Assembly: GCF_030815415.1 (NCBI RefSeq)
Contig: NZ_JAUSWW010000001.1
Location: 5,580,001-5,644,000, forward strand
Reading direction: 5' to 3'
Origin: Streptomyces canus
Lineage (GTDB): Bacteria; Actinomycetota; Actinomycetes; Streptomycetales; Streptomycetaceae
DNA: 64,000 nucleotides
Below the pieces are notes generated by a model, which did not search any database, was not told where the DNA came from, and was given only the letters and a program-made list of their open reading frames with translations. Shown in pieces: positions 1 to 7,897 of the stretch (position 1 is its first letter; each line of letters begins with the position of its first letter). Both the position numbers and the translations under genes were made by a program.

Positions 1-668
1 ACCAGCATCCCGAGCTCGACGCCGTAGCCCACCGGGAACGGCAGCTGTTCCAGCAGGGAGCGGCGGGCCGCGTACTCGCCGCCCAGCGGCTGGACGAAGC
101 CGGCCAGCTGGGGCCAGTGCATGTTCAGCAGCGGGCGCGCCATCAGCTCGGTCACCCGGCCGCCCTGGCCCGCCGCACCGCCGAGCGGACGGTCGTACAT
201 GCCCTTGACGAGGTCGACGCCGGGGTCGGTGAGCAGCGGGCCCACGATCCCGGAGACGAAGTCGGAGGAGAACTCCTTCAGGTCGGCGTCGATGAAGCAG
301 ACGATGTCACCGCGGGTCACCAGCAGCGAGCGCCACAGCACCTCGCCCTTGCCGGGCACGGCAGGGAGACGGGGCAGGATGTCGTCGCGGTGGACGACGG
401 TCGCCCCGGCCGCGGCGGCGACCTGCGATGTACCGTCGGTGGAGCCCGAGTCGACGACGACTATCTCGTCGACGAGGGGGACCTGCTGCATGAGGTCGTG
501 ACGGATCACGGAGACGATGTCACCGACCGTCTCCTCCTCGTTGAGTGCGGGCAGTACGACGCTGACCGACTGGTTCGTGCGTTGCTTGGCGGCCAGGAGC
601 TGGTGGAGCGGGCGATCGGTCAGGGACCAGGACCGGGTGGCCAGCCAGCGCTCGACTTCGTTCAGCAC
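1..668 (-). CDS. gpgS: Glucosyl-3-phosphoglycerate synthase (GT2-like, GT81), partial
   Basis: Transfers glucose from a nucleotide sugar to 3-phosphoglycerate, the first step of glucosylglycerate and methylglucose lipopolysaccharide synthesis in actinomycetes (family knowledge). About 222 N-terminal residues are present; the 3' end lies outside the window. The reading contains the GT-A signatures VLPALNEEE (about residue 40), DSGSTDGT (about 75) and the metal-binding DADLK (about 125), then a GGEYAARRS stretch typical of GpgS acceptor binding. The GTG at 668 was chosen because a GAGGAG ribosome binding site lies just upstream; the reading begins LNEVERWL. A generic family-2 glycosyltransferase is the only alternative. 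Confidence 0.85.
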   Translation of the reverse strand, partial: MLNEVERWLATRSWSLTDRPLHQLLAAKQRTNQSVSVVLPALNEEETVGDIVSVIRHDLMQQVPLVDEIVVVDSGSTDGTSQVAAAAGATVVHRDDILPRLPAVPGKGEVLWRSLLVTRGDIVCFIDADLKEFSSDFVSGIVGPLLTDPGVDLVKGMYDRPLGGAAGQGGRVTELMARPLLNMHWPQLAGFVQPLGGEYAARRSLLEQLPFPVGYGVELGML

Positions 669-835
669 AGTGCGCGGCTCCTCTGCGTTCTTCGGCGAGT
701 ATGCGTATCAGCATGTGATCCATCTCGCGGACCGGACGACTATCTCAACTGTCCTGGTCGTCGGTTACAGTCTTGAACAACGCGGATGACCATCGCATGT
801 CGAGGGTGGCCCGCCGTTCACACAACTTCATACCG

Positions 836-972
836 CTCATCCAGAGGGGCAGAGGGATACGGCCCGATGAAGCCCCGGCAACCCTCCAGTCGGTTTCTCA
901 CGCGCGTGAGGCTCCCGACTCGGGAAGGTGCCAAATCCGTCTCACGGCGAGATGCGTCGTGAGGAAGATGAG
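836..972 (+). ncRNA. SAM-I (S-box) riboswitch in the thrC leader
   Basis: The leader carries the S-box core: CTCAT (836-840), then CCAGAGGGG, an AGAGGGA block, the conserved CCCGATGAAGCC and GGCAACC elements, a variable P3 arm, AAGGTGCCAAATCC, and the closing GAAGATGAG (to 972). CTCAT (836-840) and ATGAG (968-972) pair to close P1. This matches the SAM-I class. The downstream gene is threonine synthase (start 993). The purine-rich AGGAG at 971-975 overlaps the 3' strand of P1, so SAM-stabilised P1 could hide the ribosome binding site; that mechanism is inference. Confidence 0.88.
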
Positions 973-992
973 GAGAAAGGGCCTCGCCTCTC

Positions 993-2276
993 ATGGCTGC
1001 GCAGACTGTTGCAAGCACCACCGAAACCACCGTAGACCTCGGCCCGGCCGCGGCGCTCAGCTGCCGCGAGTGCGGTCACCGCGTCCCCCTCGGCCCGGTC
1101 TTCGCGTGCGAGGAGTGTTTCGGCCCGCTCGAGATCGCCTATGACTTCTCGGCCTACGACACCGAAGAGCTCCGTAAGCAGATCGAGGCGGGACCCGCGA
1201 ACATCTGGCGCTACGCGCCGTTGCTGCCCGTCCCCGCGGACGTGGCCGACAAGCCCAACATCAACCCGGGCTGGACCCAGCTCGTCAAGGCCGACAACCT
1301 GGCCCGCGAACTCGGTGTCACCGGCGGTCTGTATGTGAAGGACGACTCCGGCAACCCGACGCACTCCTTCAAGGACCGCGTCGTCGCCCAGGCCCTGGAG
1401 GCCGCGCGCGCCTTCGGCTTCACGACCCTCTCCTGCTCCTCCACGGGCAACCTGGCCGGTGCCGTCGGCGCCGCCGCCGCCCGCGCCGGCTTCCGGTCCT
1501 GCGTGTTCATCCCGCACGACCTGGAGCAGGGCAAGATCGTCATGGCCGCGATCTACGGCGGCGAGCTCGTCGGCATCGAGGGCAACTACGACGACGTGAA
1601 CCGCTTCTGCTCCGAGCTGATCGGCGACCCGGCCGGCGAGGGCTGGGGCTTCGTCAACGTCAACCTGCGGCCCTACTACGCCGAGGGCTCCAAGACCCTG
1701 GCGTACGAGATCTGCGAGCAGCTCGGCTGGCGGCTCCCCGATCAGCTGGTCGTGCCGATCGCCTCCGGCTCGCAGCTCACGAAGATCGACAAGGGGCTCC
1801 AGGAGCTGATCAGGCTCGGGCTCGTCGAGGACAGGCCGTACCGGATCTTCGGCGCCCAGGCCGAGGGCTGCTCGCCGGTCTCCGTCGCCTACAAGGCGGG
1901 CCACGACGTGGTGCGGCCGCAGAAGCCGAACACCATCGCCAAGTCCCTCGCCATCGGCAACCCGGCGGACGGGCCGTACGTCCTGGACATCGCGCGCCGT
2001 ACCGGCGGTGCGGTGGAGGACGTCAACGACGAGCAGGTCGTGGACGCGATCAAGCTGCTGGCGCGGACCGAAGGCATCTTCGCGGAGACCGCGGGCGGTG
2101 TGACGGTCGGTGTCACCAAGAAGCTGATCGAGAACGGCCTGCTGGACCCGACACTGACCACCGTTGTGCTGAACACGGGCGACGGACTGAAGACTCTGGA
2201 TGCGGTGGCGGGTACGGGGCTCACCGCGACCATCCGCCCCAATCTCGACTCGTTCCGCGAGGCCGGCCTCGTCTAG
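993..2276 (+). CDS. thrC: Threonine synthase
   Basis: PLP enzyme converting O-phospho-L-homoserine to L-threonine (427 aa, normal length for the actinobacterial type). The N-terminus has a zinc-ribbon-like pair, CREC at residues 24-27 and CEEC near 39. The PLP lysine lies in THSFKDR (about 128), followed by a GNLAGA phosphate/PLP loop. The ATG at 993 follows the riboswitch by 20 nt. The next gene, a small sulfur carrier, starts 30 bp downstream and is probably cotranscribed. Expression is likely controlled by SAM through the upstream S-box RNA. Confidence 0.95.
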   Translation: MAAQTVASTTETTVDLGPAAALSCRECGHRVPLGPVFACEECFGPLEIAYDFSAYDTEELRKQIEAGPANIWRYAPLLPVPADVADKPNINPGWTQLVKADNLARELGVTGGLYVKDDSGNPTHSFKDRVVAQALEAARAFGFTTLSCSSTGNLAGAVGAAAARAGFRSCVFIPHDLEQGKIVMAAIYGGELVGIEGNYDDVNRFCSELIGDPAGEGWGFVNVNLRPYYAEGSKTLAYEICEQLGWRLPDQLVVPIASGSQLTKIDKGLQELIRLGLVEDRPYRIFGAQAEGCSPVSVAYKAGHDVVRPQKPNTIAKSLAIGNPADGPYVLDIARRTGGAVEDVNDEQVVDAIKLLARTEGIFAETAGGVTVGVTKKLIENGLLDPTLTTVVLNTGDGLKTLDAVAGTGLTATIRPNLDSFREAGLV

Positions 2277-2306
2277 GCCCCCGCAACCCCGACCGGAGGT
2301 TCAACC

Positions 2307-2582
2307 GTGAGCGTCAACGTCCGCATCCCCACCATCCTGCGCACCTACACCGGCGGACAGGCCGAGGTCGCCGCCGAGGGCGCGACCCTCGCCGAGGTCA
2401 TCGCCGACCTCGAGAAGAACCACACCGGTATCGCGGCCCGCGTTCTGGACGACCAGGGCAAGCTGCGCCGCTTCGTCAACGTGTACGTCAACGACGACGA
2501 CGTCCGCTTCGAGCAGGGCCTGGAAACGGCCACTCCGGACGGGGCCGGAGTCTCGATCATTCCGGCCGTCGCCGGAGGCTGA
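2307..2582 (+). CDS. MoaD/ThiS-family sulfur carrier protein (CysO-like)
   Basis: A 91-aa ubiquitin-fold protein ending in the diagnostic Gly-Gly (VAGG), the site that is adenylated and thiocarboxylated in MoaD, ThiS and CysO. The opening SVNVRIPTILRTYTGG and the internal acidic VNDDDVRF are typical of CysO-like proteins, which deliver sulfur for cysteine synthesis in actinobacteria. It sits 30 bp after thrC and before a strong terminator, so the two genes form one short transcript. The link between SAM sensing, threonine and sulfur transfer suggests a sulfur-amino-acid role. MoaD in molybdopterin synthesis cannot be excluded without the rest of the pathway. Confidence 0.85.
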   Translation: MSVNVRIPTILRTYTGGQAEVAAEGATLAEVIADLEKNHTGIAARVLDDQGKLRRFVNVYVNDDDVRFEQGLETATPDGAGVSIIPAVAGG

Positions 2583-2631
2583 CAGAGCCCCGGTCGTTAC
2601 CCTCGGTAAGGCCGATTACCAAGAGTTCATC

Positions 2632-2670
2632 GAATTGCCCCCTCCGTGAGAGAAGCGGAGGGGGCAATTC
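2632..2670 (+). terminator. Intrinsic-type hairpin terminator after thrC-cysO
   Basis: A perfect 15-bp inverted repeat, 2632-2646 with 2656-2670, enclosing a 9-nt loop. It lies 50 bp after the sulfur-carrier stop codon and ends that transcription unit. Confidence 0.85.
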
Positions 2671-3023
2671 TCTATGGTTGAGCGCGGTACAGTTGGGGAA
2701 CCCGCTTCACCCTTCATGCCACCCGCATATGAGTTCTTGCTCCGGATGCGGCGAGAAGTAGCCAAAGTGTGCGGTTCTTTTGTGAACTTTGCTCCTTTTG
2801 TGGAGCCCGACTTGCCCACAATTCGGGCGAATTCTCACTACATTCCGGACCCTTCGCGTCCAGAATTCTCGTCCGATTGACCTGTTGCAGACGGCAGTTG
2901 GACAGATACATTCAGCCGCGGTCGACGCGTTCCGGCGCACGCCCCCAATCCGTGGGGGGTGAGGTCTGACCCGGATCCGCGAAGTGTGGATCCGTGCAAG
3001 GGCCAGTAATAGGGGAGTTAGGC
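2671..3023 (+). promoter_or_regulatory. AT-rich leader/promoter region of the cold-shock gene
   Basis: About 350 bp without a credible gene, clearly AT-richer than its neighbours, as is usual for long structured csp leaders. It contains the perfect palindrome AATTCG-GG-CGAATT at 2820-2833. No convincing -35/-10 pair could be fixed by eye. A ribosome binding site (GGGGAG, 3012-3017) precedes the ATG at 3024. Confidence 0.4.
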
Positions 3024-3230
3024 ATGGCTCAGGGCACCGTCAAGTGGTTCAACGCGGAGAAGGGGTACGGCTTCATCGCGGTCGACGGTGGTGCGGATGT
3101 ATTCGTCCACTACAGCGCGATTCAGATGGACGGCTACCGCACCCTCGAGGAAGGTCAGCGGGTCGATTTCGAGATCTCGCAGGGCCAGAAGGGGCCGCAG
3201 GCGGACATGGTTCGCCTTGCGACAGGCTGA
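3024..3230 (+). CDS. Cold-shock protein (CspA family)
   Basis: A 68-aa single cold-shock domain. RNP1 (KGYGFI, about residues 16-21) and RNP2 (VFVHY, about 31-35) are intact, so it should bind single-stranded RNA or DNA as a chaperone or antiterminator in the cytoplasm. An in-frame GTG exists 30 bp upstream, but the ATG at 3024 has the ribosome binding site and gives the normal family length and the canonical opening MAQGTVKWFN. The gene is monocistronic, followed by a hairpin terminator. Confidence 0.93.
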   Translation: MAQGTVKWFNAEKGYGFIAVDGGADVFVHYSAIQMDGYRTLEEGQRVDFEISQGQKGPQADMVRLATG

Positions 3231-3272
3231 AGCACGCGCCGGGTAACTGCAGCGTCGTTCTTCGTTCTTTTT

Positions 3273-3317
3273 CGGAGGGCTCGTACCCCATGGGGAGTCA
3301 TGGGTACGGGCCCTCCG
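3273..3317. terminator. Hairpin terminator after the cold-shock gene
   Basis: A long interrupted inverted repeat: CGGAGGGC (3273-3280) and CGTACCC pair with GGGTACG and GCCCTCCG (to 3317). A T-rich tract (about 3256-3272) precedes the left arm, so the structure could also end transcription arriving from the right. Confidence 0.65.
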
Positions 3318-3407
3318 GCATGTCCCGGACCCCCTCCGGCACCTGCTCGGAGCCCGTGCGGGACCTGCCCGGAACCCGTGCGGGACCTGGACGATCCCGG
3401 AGAGGCG

Positions 3408-3434
3408 CTTGCACTCGCAGGGGTCGAGTGCTAA
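3408..3434 (+). promoter_or_regulatory. CIRCE operator 1 and overlapping groEL2 promoter
   Basis: Inverted repeat: CTTGCACTC (3408-3416), nine bases, GAGTGCTAA (3426-3434). This fits the HrcA-binding CIRCE consensus TTAGCACTC-N9-GAGTGCTAA with mismatches only in the left arm. A -35-like TTGCAC (3409-3414) and a -10-like TAATCA (3432-3437), 17 bp apart, lie inside it, so HrcA would block RNA polymerase. Confidence 0.85.
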
Positions 3435-3443
3435 TCATTGGCG

Positions 3444-3470
3444 TTAGCACTCTGAAGGTGAGAGTGACAA
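3444..3470 (+). promoter_or_regulatory. CIRCE operator 2 of groEL2
   Basis: A second operator 9 bp after the first: TTAGCACTC (3444-3452, perfect), nine bases, GAGTGACAA (3462-3470, two mismatches). It lies in the early transcribed region, so a second HrcA dimer could strengthen repression. Confidence 0.85.
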
Positions 3471-3596
3471 GAAGGACCGGGTCGGTGAGGCCCGCAGGCC
3501 AGGTGGGGCAAGGAACCACGAGGTGTGCGAGCCGTCCGTCGCGGGCGCGGGCGCGGTCCGAAGGAATCACCCCCAGTCCTGGAGGGACCACTTCAC

Positions 3597-5219
3597 ATGG
3601 CCAAGATCATCGCGTTCGACGAGGAGGCGCGGCGCGGCCTCGAGCGCGGCATGAACCAGCTCGCGGACGCCGTCAAGGTGACGCTCGGCCCCAAGGGCCG
3701 CAACGTCGTCCTCGAGAAGAAGTGGGGCGCCCCCACGATCACCAACGATGGTGTCTCCATCGCCAAGGAGATCGAGCTCGAGGACCCGTACGAGAAGATC
3801 GGCGCCGAGCTGGTCAAGGAAGTCGCGAAGAAGACGGACGACGTAGCCGGCGACGGCACGACGACCGCGACCGTCCTGGCCCAGGCCCTGGTGCGCGAGG
3901 GTCTGCGCAACGTGGCCGCCGGTGCCAACCCGATGGCTCTCAAGCGCGGTATCGAGAAGGCCGTCGAGGCCGTTTCCGGTGCTCTGCTCGAGCAGGCGAA
4001 GGATGTCGAGACCAAGGAGCAGATCGCTTCGACGGCCTCCATCTCCGCCGCCGACACCCAGATCGGCGAGCTCATCGCCGAGGCGATGGACAAGGTCGGC
4101 AAGGAAGGCGTCATCACCGTCGAGGAGTCCCAGACCTTCGGTCTGGAGCTCGAGCTCACCGAGGGTATGCGCTTCGACAAGGGCTACATCTCGGCGTACT
4201 TCGCCACCGACATGGAGCGGATGGAGGCGTCGCTCGACGACCCCTACATCCTCATCGCCAACTCCAAGATCGGCTCCGTCAAGGACCTGCTCCCGCTCCT
4301 GGAGAAGGTCATGCAGTCGGGCAAGCCGCTGCTGATCATCGCCGAGGACGTCGAGGGCGAGGCCCTGTCGACCCTGGTCGTCAACAAGATCCGCGGCACC
4401 TTCAAGTCCGTCGCCGTCAAGGCTCCGGGCTTCGGTGACCGTCGCAAGGCCATGCTCGGCGACATCGCCATCCTCACCGGCGGCGAGGTCATCTCCGAGG
4501 AGGTCGGCCTCAAGCTGGAGAACGCGACCCTGGACCTCCTGGGCCGCGCCCGCAAGGTCGTCATCACCAAGGACGAGACCACGATCGTGGACGGCGCCGG
4601 CTCCGCCGACCAGGTCCAGGGCCGGGTCAACCAGATCCGCGCCGAGATCGAGAACAGCGACTCGGACTACGACCGCGAGAAGCTCCAGGAGCGCCTGGCC
4701 AAGCTCGCCGGTGGCGTCGCCGTCATCAAGGCCGGTGCCGCGACCGAGGTCGAGCTCAAGGAGCGCAAGCACCGCATCGAGGACGCCGTGCGCAACGCCA
4801 AGGCGGCCGTCGAGGAGGGCATCGTCGCCGGTGGTGGCGTGGCCCTGCTCCAGGCCTCCGCGGTGTTCGAGAAGCTCGAGCTGACGGGTGACGAGGCGAC
4901 CGGCGCCAACGCCGTGAAGCTCGCCCTGGAGGCCCCGCTCAAGCAGATCGCCGTCAACGGTGGTCTCGAGGGCGGCGTCGTGGTCGAGAAGGTCCGCAAC
5001 CTGACCGTGGGCTGGGGCCTCAACGCGGCCACCGGTGAGTACGTCGACATGATCGCCGAGGGCATCATCGACCCGGCGAAGGTCACGCGCTCTGCCCTGC
5101 AGAACGCCGCGTCCATCGCCGCGCTCTTCCTCACCACCGAGGCCGTCATCGCCGACAAGCCGGAGAAGGCCGCCGCGCCTGCCGGTGGCGGCATGCCGGG
5201 CGGTGACATGGACTTCTGA
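3597..5219 (+). CDS. groEL2: 60-kDa chaperonin GroEL2
   Basis: ATP-driven ring chaperonin of 540 aa, normal length. It has the GDGTTTATVLA ATP-binding segment (about residues 86-96) and ends in a Gly/Met tail, GGMPGGDMDF. No groES is adjacent, as expected for the second, solitary groEL of streptomycetes. The ATG at 3597 gives the canonical MAKIIAFDEEARRG start. Heat-shock control through HrcA is indicated by the two CIRCE elements upstream. Confidence 0.97.
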   Translation: MAKIIAFDEEARRGLERGMNQLADAVKVTLGPKGRNVVLEKKWGAPTITNDGVSIAKEIELEDPYEKIGAELVKEVAKKTDDVAGDGTTTATVLAQALVREGLRNVAAGANPMALKRGIEKAVEAVSGALLEQAKDVETKEQIASTASISAADTQIGELIAEAMDKVGKEGVITVEESQTFGLELELTEGMRFDKGYISAYFATDMERMEASLDDPYILIANSKIGSVKDLLPLLEKVMQSGKPLLIIAEDVEGEALSTLVVNKIRGTFKSVAVKAPGFGDRRKAMLGDIAILTGGEVISEEVGLKLENATLDLLGRARKVVITKDETTIVDGAGSADQVQGRVNQIRAEIENSDSDYDREKLQERLAKLAGGVAVIKAGAATEVELKERKHRIEDAVRNAKAAVEEGIVAGGGVALLQASAVFEKLELTGDEATGANAVKLALEAPLKQIAVNGGLEGGVVVEKVRNLTVGWGLNAATGEYVDMIAEGIIDPAKVTRSALQNAASIAALFLTTEAVIADKPEKAAAPAGGGMPGGDMDF

Positions 5220-5248
5220 TCGACCTGACGGTTGATCAACGTCCTTAC

Positions 5249-5295
5249 CGTGGGCGGCACTCCCTGCACAGGGGGTGCCGCCCACGGGCTTTTTG
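5249..5295 (+). terminator. Rho-independent terminator of groEL2
   Basis: Strong inverted repeat CGTGGGCGGCAC (5249-5260) with GTGCCGCCCACG (to 5286) and a short inner stem, followed by a T-tract GGCTTTTTGC (to 5295). Confidence 0.85.
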
Positions 5296-5387
5296 CCGAG
5301 GTGCGGGCCTTGCCCCGCGTGTCCGGGATCACAGGGCTCGCGGAATGTCTGCGGCGAACGAGGTGGTTGACTCCTACATGCGTATCC

Positions 5388-5418
5388 CATGCGCATGCAC
5401 ATACCGACCGGTACCGGT
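5388..5418 (+). promoter_or_regulatory. Two palindromes in front of the OYE gene (putative operator)
   Basis: A perfect 10-bp palindrome CATGCGCATG (5388-5397) and a perfect 12-bp palindrome ACCGGTACCGGT (5407-5418) lie 35-65 bp before the oxidoreductase start. The ACCGACCGGT-like core resembles TetR-family operators. No regulator gene is adjacent, so this is a suggestion from symmetry only. Confidence 0.4.
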
Positions 5419-5451
5419 GCCGGACGGACCGTCCCCGAGGAGTGCCCCCAC

Positions 5452-6570
5452 GTGACCGCCCCCGCCTCCCGCGCCGCCGAGGTCCTCTCGCGGCCGATCA
5501 CGATCAACGGCCTGACCGTCCCGAATCGCATCGTCATGGCGCCGATGACCCGCAACTTCTCCCCGGGCGGCATCCCGGGCGCGGACGTGGCGTCGTACTA
5601 CGCGCGCCGCGCGGCCGCGGGCGTCGGTCTGATCGTCACCGAGGGCACCTACGTCGGCCACGAGTCGGCGGGGGAGAGCACCCGCGTCCCGCGCTTCCAC
5701 GGCGAGGAGCAGCTCGCCGGCTGGGCGAAGGTCGCCGCGGACGTGCACGCGGCGGGCGGCACCATCGTCCCGCAGCTCTGGCACATCGGCATGACCCGTA
5801 CGCCGGGCAAGGGCCCCGTCCCGGACGCCCCCGTCGTCGGCCCCTCCGGTCTGCGCCCCGGCGCCGACGAGCCCACCGGCGTGACGATGACCCAGCGCGA
5901 CCTGGACGACGTCATCGGCGCCTTCGCCGAGGCCGCGGCCGCCGCCGAGCGCATCGGCTTCGACGGTGTGGAGATCCACGGCGCCCACGGCTATCTCGTC
6001 GACCAGTTCCTGTGGTCGGGGACCAACCGCCGCAGCGACGCCTACGGCGGTGACCTCGTCGCCCGCACGAAGTTCGCGGCCGAGATCGTGGCGGCCGTAC
6101 GGGAGACGGTCTCCGCGGAGTTCCCGATCATCTTCCGCTACTCGCAGTGGAAGCAGGAGGCCTACGACGCCCGCCTCGCCGAGACCCCGGAGGAGCTGGA
6201 GGCCATCCTGAGCCCGCTCGCCGCCGCCGGTGTCGACGCCTTCCACGCCTCCACCCGCCGCTACTGGCTCCCCGAGTTCGCGGACTCCGACCTCAACCTC
6301 GCCGGCTGGACCAAGAAGCTCACCGGCAAGCAGGTCATCACGGTCGGCTCGGTCGGTCTCGACGGCGACTTCATCAAGGGCTTCATGGGCGAGGGCTCCC
6401 CGCTCCGCGGCATCGACGACCTCCTCGACCGCCTCGAGCGCGAGGAGTACGACCTCGTCGCCGTCGGCCGCGCGCTGCTCCAGGACCCGGAGTGGGCGGC
6501 GAAGGTGCTGGCGGGCCGCACGGACGAGCTGAAGGCCTACGACGCGGTGGCGCTGCGCTCGCTGAGCTGA
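5452..6570 (+). CDS. Old Yellow Enzyme-family NADH:flavin oxidoreductase
   Basis: FMN-dependent ene-reductase-like TIM barrel of 372 aa. It opens with ITINGLTVPNRIVMAPMTRN, the usual FMN-contacting first strand, and keeps QLWHIG (about residues 106-111), EIHGAHGYLVDQFLW (about 175-190) with the substrate-binding histidine, and a C-terminal VAVGRALLQDP phosphate-binding segment. The GTG at 5452 was chosen for the GAGGAG site upstream. The gene stands alone. The natural substrate is unknown; enals, enones or xenobiotics are typical of the family. Confidence 0.9.
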   Translation: MTAPASRAAEVLSRPITINGLTVPNRIVMAPMTRNFSPGGIPGADVASYYARRAAAGVGLIVTEGTYVGHESAGESTRVPRFHGEEQLAGWAKVAADVHAAGGTIVPQLWHIGMTRTPGKGPVPDAPVVGPSGLRPGADEPTGVTMTQRDLDDVIGAFAEAAAAAERIGFDGVEIHGAHGYLVDQFLWSGTNRRSDAYGGDLVARTKFAAEIVAAVRETVSAEFPIIFRYSQWKQEAYDARLAETPEELEAILSPLAAAGVDAFHASTRRYWLPEFADSDLNLAGWTKKLTGKQVITVGSVGLDGDFIKGFMGEGSPLRGIDDLLDRLEREEYDLVAVGRALLQDPEWAAKVLAGRTDELKAYDAVALRSLS

Positions 6571-6601
6571 GTCTGCTGCGGGCCGGTGGGGGTGCACGTC
6601 C

Positions 6602-6668
6602 CTGGGGGCTGCGCCCCCAGACCCCCATCGGCCCGAAGGGCCTCGTCCTCAAACGCCGGACAGGCTGA
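6602..6668. repeat. Streptomyces-type intergenic repeat with hairpin
   Basis: CTGGGGGC-TGC-GCCCCCAG (6602-6620) forms a tight hairpin, followed by a GGCCTCGTCCTCAAACGCCGG-like tail. I recognise this composite as a common dispersed intergenic element of streptomycetes, often at gene ends. Here it probably terminates the oxidoreductase transcript. Confidence 0.6.
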
Positions 6669-6701
6669 AACACTCCCTCAACTCGCGCTAGCTTGCGAGA
6701 G

Positions 6702-7562
6702 ATGAGGATCCTTCATCTGTCCGACACCCATCTCGAACGCACCGACGCCCCCAACAAGCACGGCGTCAACGCCCACGACTCCCTGCGTCTGATGCTCGCC
6801 GAACTCCGGCACGTACAGGGCGTCGACGTGATCGTCGTCACCGGTGACCTCGCCGACGACGGAACGGTGGAGGCGTATACGGCCGTCAGGGAAATGTTCG
6901 GGGAGTTCGCGCAAAGGCTCGGCGGGGCGCCTGTCTTCTACACGACCGGCAATCACGACGAGCGCGAGGCCTTCGCCGAGGTGCTGGGCAGCGGGCATCC
7001 CGAGCCCGGCCGGGTGCTGGAGTCCCCGGAGGGGGAGCGGGCCGCGGTGAGCGTGGTGGCGGGGTGGCGGTTCGTGACGCTGGACTCGCTGGTGCCGGGG
7101 AAAGTGCACGGGCAGCTCGGCGCTGCCCAACTCGACTGGCTGCGGGGCGTGTTGGCGACCCCGTCCCCGAACGGCACGGTCCTCGCCTTCCATCACCCGC
7201 CCGTCGCGCTGGACAACCCCCTCCAGCAGCTCTTCGGTCTGCGCAACCCCGCCGACCTGGCGGCGGCGGTCCGCGGCACCGACGTCAAGGTGATCCTCAC
7301 CGGCCACTTCCACCTCCAGCTCTGCGGCCTCCTGGAGTCCGTCCCGGTGTGGGTCACCCCCGGCGTGGTCAACCGCATCGACCTGACGACCGCGCCGGGG
7401 ACCGAGCGCGCGGTGCGCGGCGCCTCCGCTTCCCTGATCGTCCTCGGGGGAGCCGCCGGCCCGCTCTTCCACACCTTCCACGCACGCGACCCCCGGGCCC
7501 ACGAGACGGTCTACGAGCTGGACGAGGGGACGGTCCGGTCCTTCGTGGAGCGCCACGGCTGA
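6702..7562 (+). CDS. Calcineurin-like metallophosphoesterase (CpdA-type)
   Basis: A 286-aa dinuclear metal phosphoesterase. All family motifs are present in order: LSDTHLE (about residue 6), VTGDLAD (about 46), TTGNHDER (about 85), AFHHPP (about 165) and LTGHFHLQ (about 203), the arrangement of 3',5'-cyclic-nucleotide phosphodiesterases such as CpdA. No signal peptide is visible, so it is cytoplasmic. The ATG at 6702 is preferred over an in-frame TTG 9 bp upstream. Activity on cAMP is inferred from the family; other phosphodiesters are possible. Confidence 0.87.
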   Translation: MRILHLSDTHLERTDAPNKHGVNAHDSLRLMLAELRHVQGVDVIVVTGDLADDGTVEAYTAVREMFGEFAQRLGGAPVFYTTGNHDEREAFAEVLGSGHPEPGRVLESPEGERAAVSVVAGWRFVTLDSLVPGKVHGQLGAAQLDWLRGVLATPSPNGTVLAFHHPPVALDNPLQQLFGLRNPADLAAAVRGTDVKVILTGHFHLQLCGLLESVPVWVTPGVVNRIDLTTAPGTERAVRGASASLIVLGGAAGPLFHTFHARDPRAHETVYELDEGTVRSFVERHG

Positions 7563-7576
7563 CCTGCTGCTCTTGG

Positions 7577-7626
7577 TTAAGTCAAGCAACTGACTTAATG
7601 TATTGACCGAAAGTTGCCTAGGTCAA
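7577..7626 (+). promoter_or_regulatory. MarR-type palindromic operator pair
   Basis: A perfect inverted repeat TTAAGTCA-N6-TGACTTAA (7577-7598), and 4 bp later TTGACC-N12-GGTCAA (7603-7626). The first resembles the operators between marR genes and drug-exporter genes in streptomycetes. No regulator gene is present here; the element survives in front of a transporter remnant. Confidence 0.5.
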
Positions 7627-7701
7627 TCACCAGCGCATCGCTACGGAGGCCCCGCCTGGCGCCGTCCCCGCCTCGGAGACGGCCGCGGCGAACAGCCTCA
7701 A

Positions 7702-7844
7702 CACCCGGTCCTGGCGGTGGGCGCCGGGGCGGCACTGCGTTCGCGGTGGCCTCGTTCATCCCGCGCCAGAAGCCGGCGGGGGAGACGGCGGCGCCGGTGT
7801 CCCAGGACGCCTCCGAGGGGGCCGAGGCCGCGGCCAAGTCGTAG
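7702..7844 (+). pseudogene. Remnant of the 3' end of an EmrB/QacA-type MFS transporter
   Basis: Two short readings in neighbouring frames join into one recognisable tail: PVLAVGAGAAL (from about 7708) and, after a one-base shift near 7739, FAVASFIPRQKP, then a polar Ala/Glu-rich tail to a stop at 7844. This is how the last membrane helix and cytoplasmic tail of 14-helix drug exporters look. More than 1.3 kb of such a gene is missing between the upstream MarR-type operator and this tail. Inference: deletion followed by drift. Confidence 0.5.
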
Positions 7845-7860
7845 ACCCGGTGCGCCGGTC

Positions 7861-7889
7861 GGGCCCGTCACCGTGGAGGTGGCGGGCCC
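7861..7889. terminator. Bidirectional hairpin terminator
   Basis: GGGCCCG-T-CACC (7861-7872) pairs with GGTG-G-CGGGCCC (7878-7889) around a 5-nt loop. It lies between the transporter remnant and the convergent gene ending at 7898. Confidence 0.6.
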
Positions 7890-7897
7890 TTCGCCGG

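Noticed and set aside
3567..5573. A 668-codon minus-strand frame opposite groEL2
   Set aside because: Antisense shadow of groEL2.
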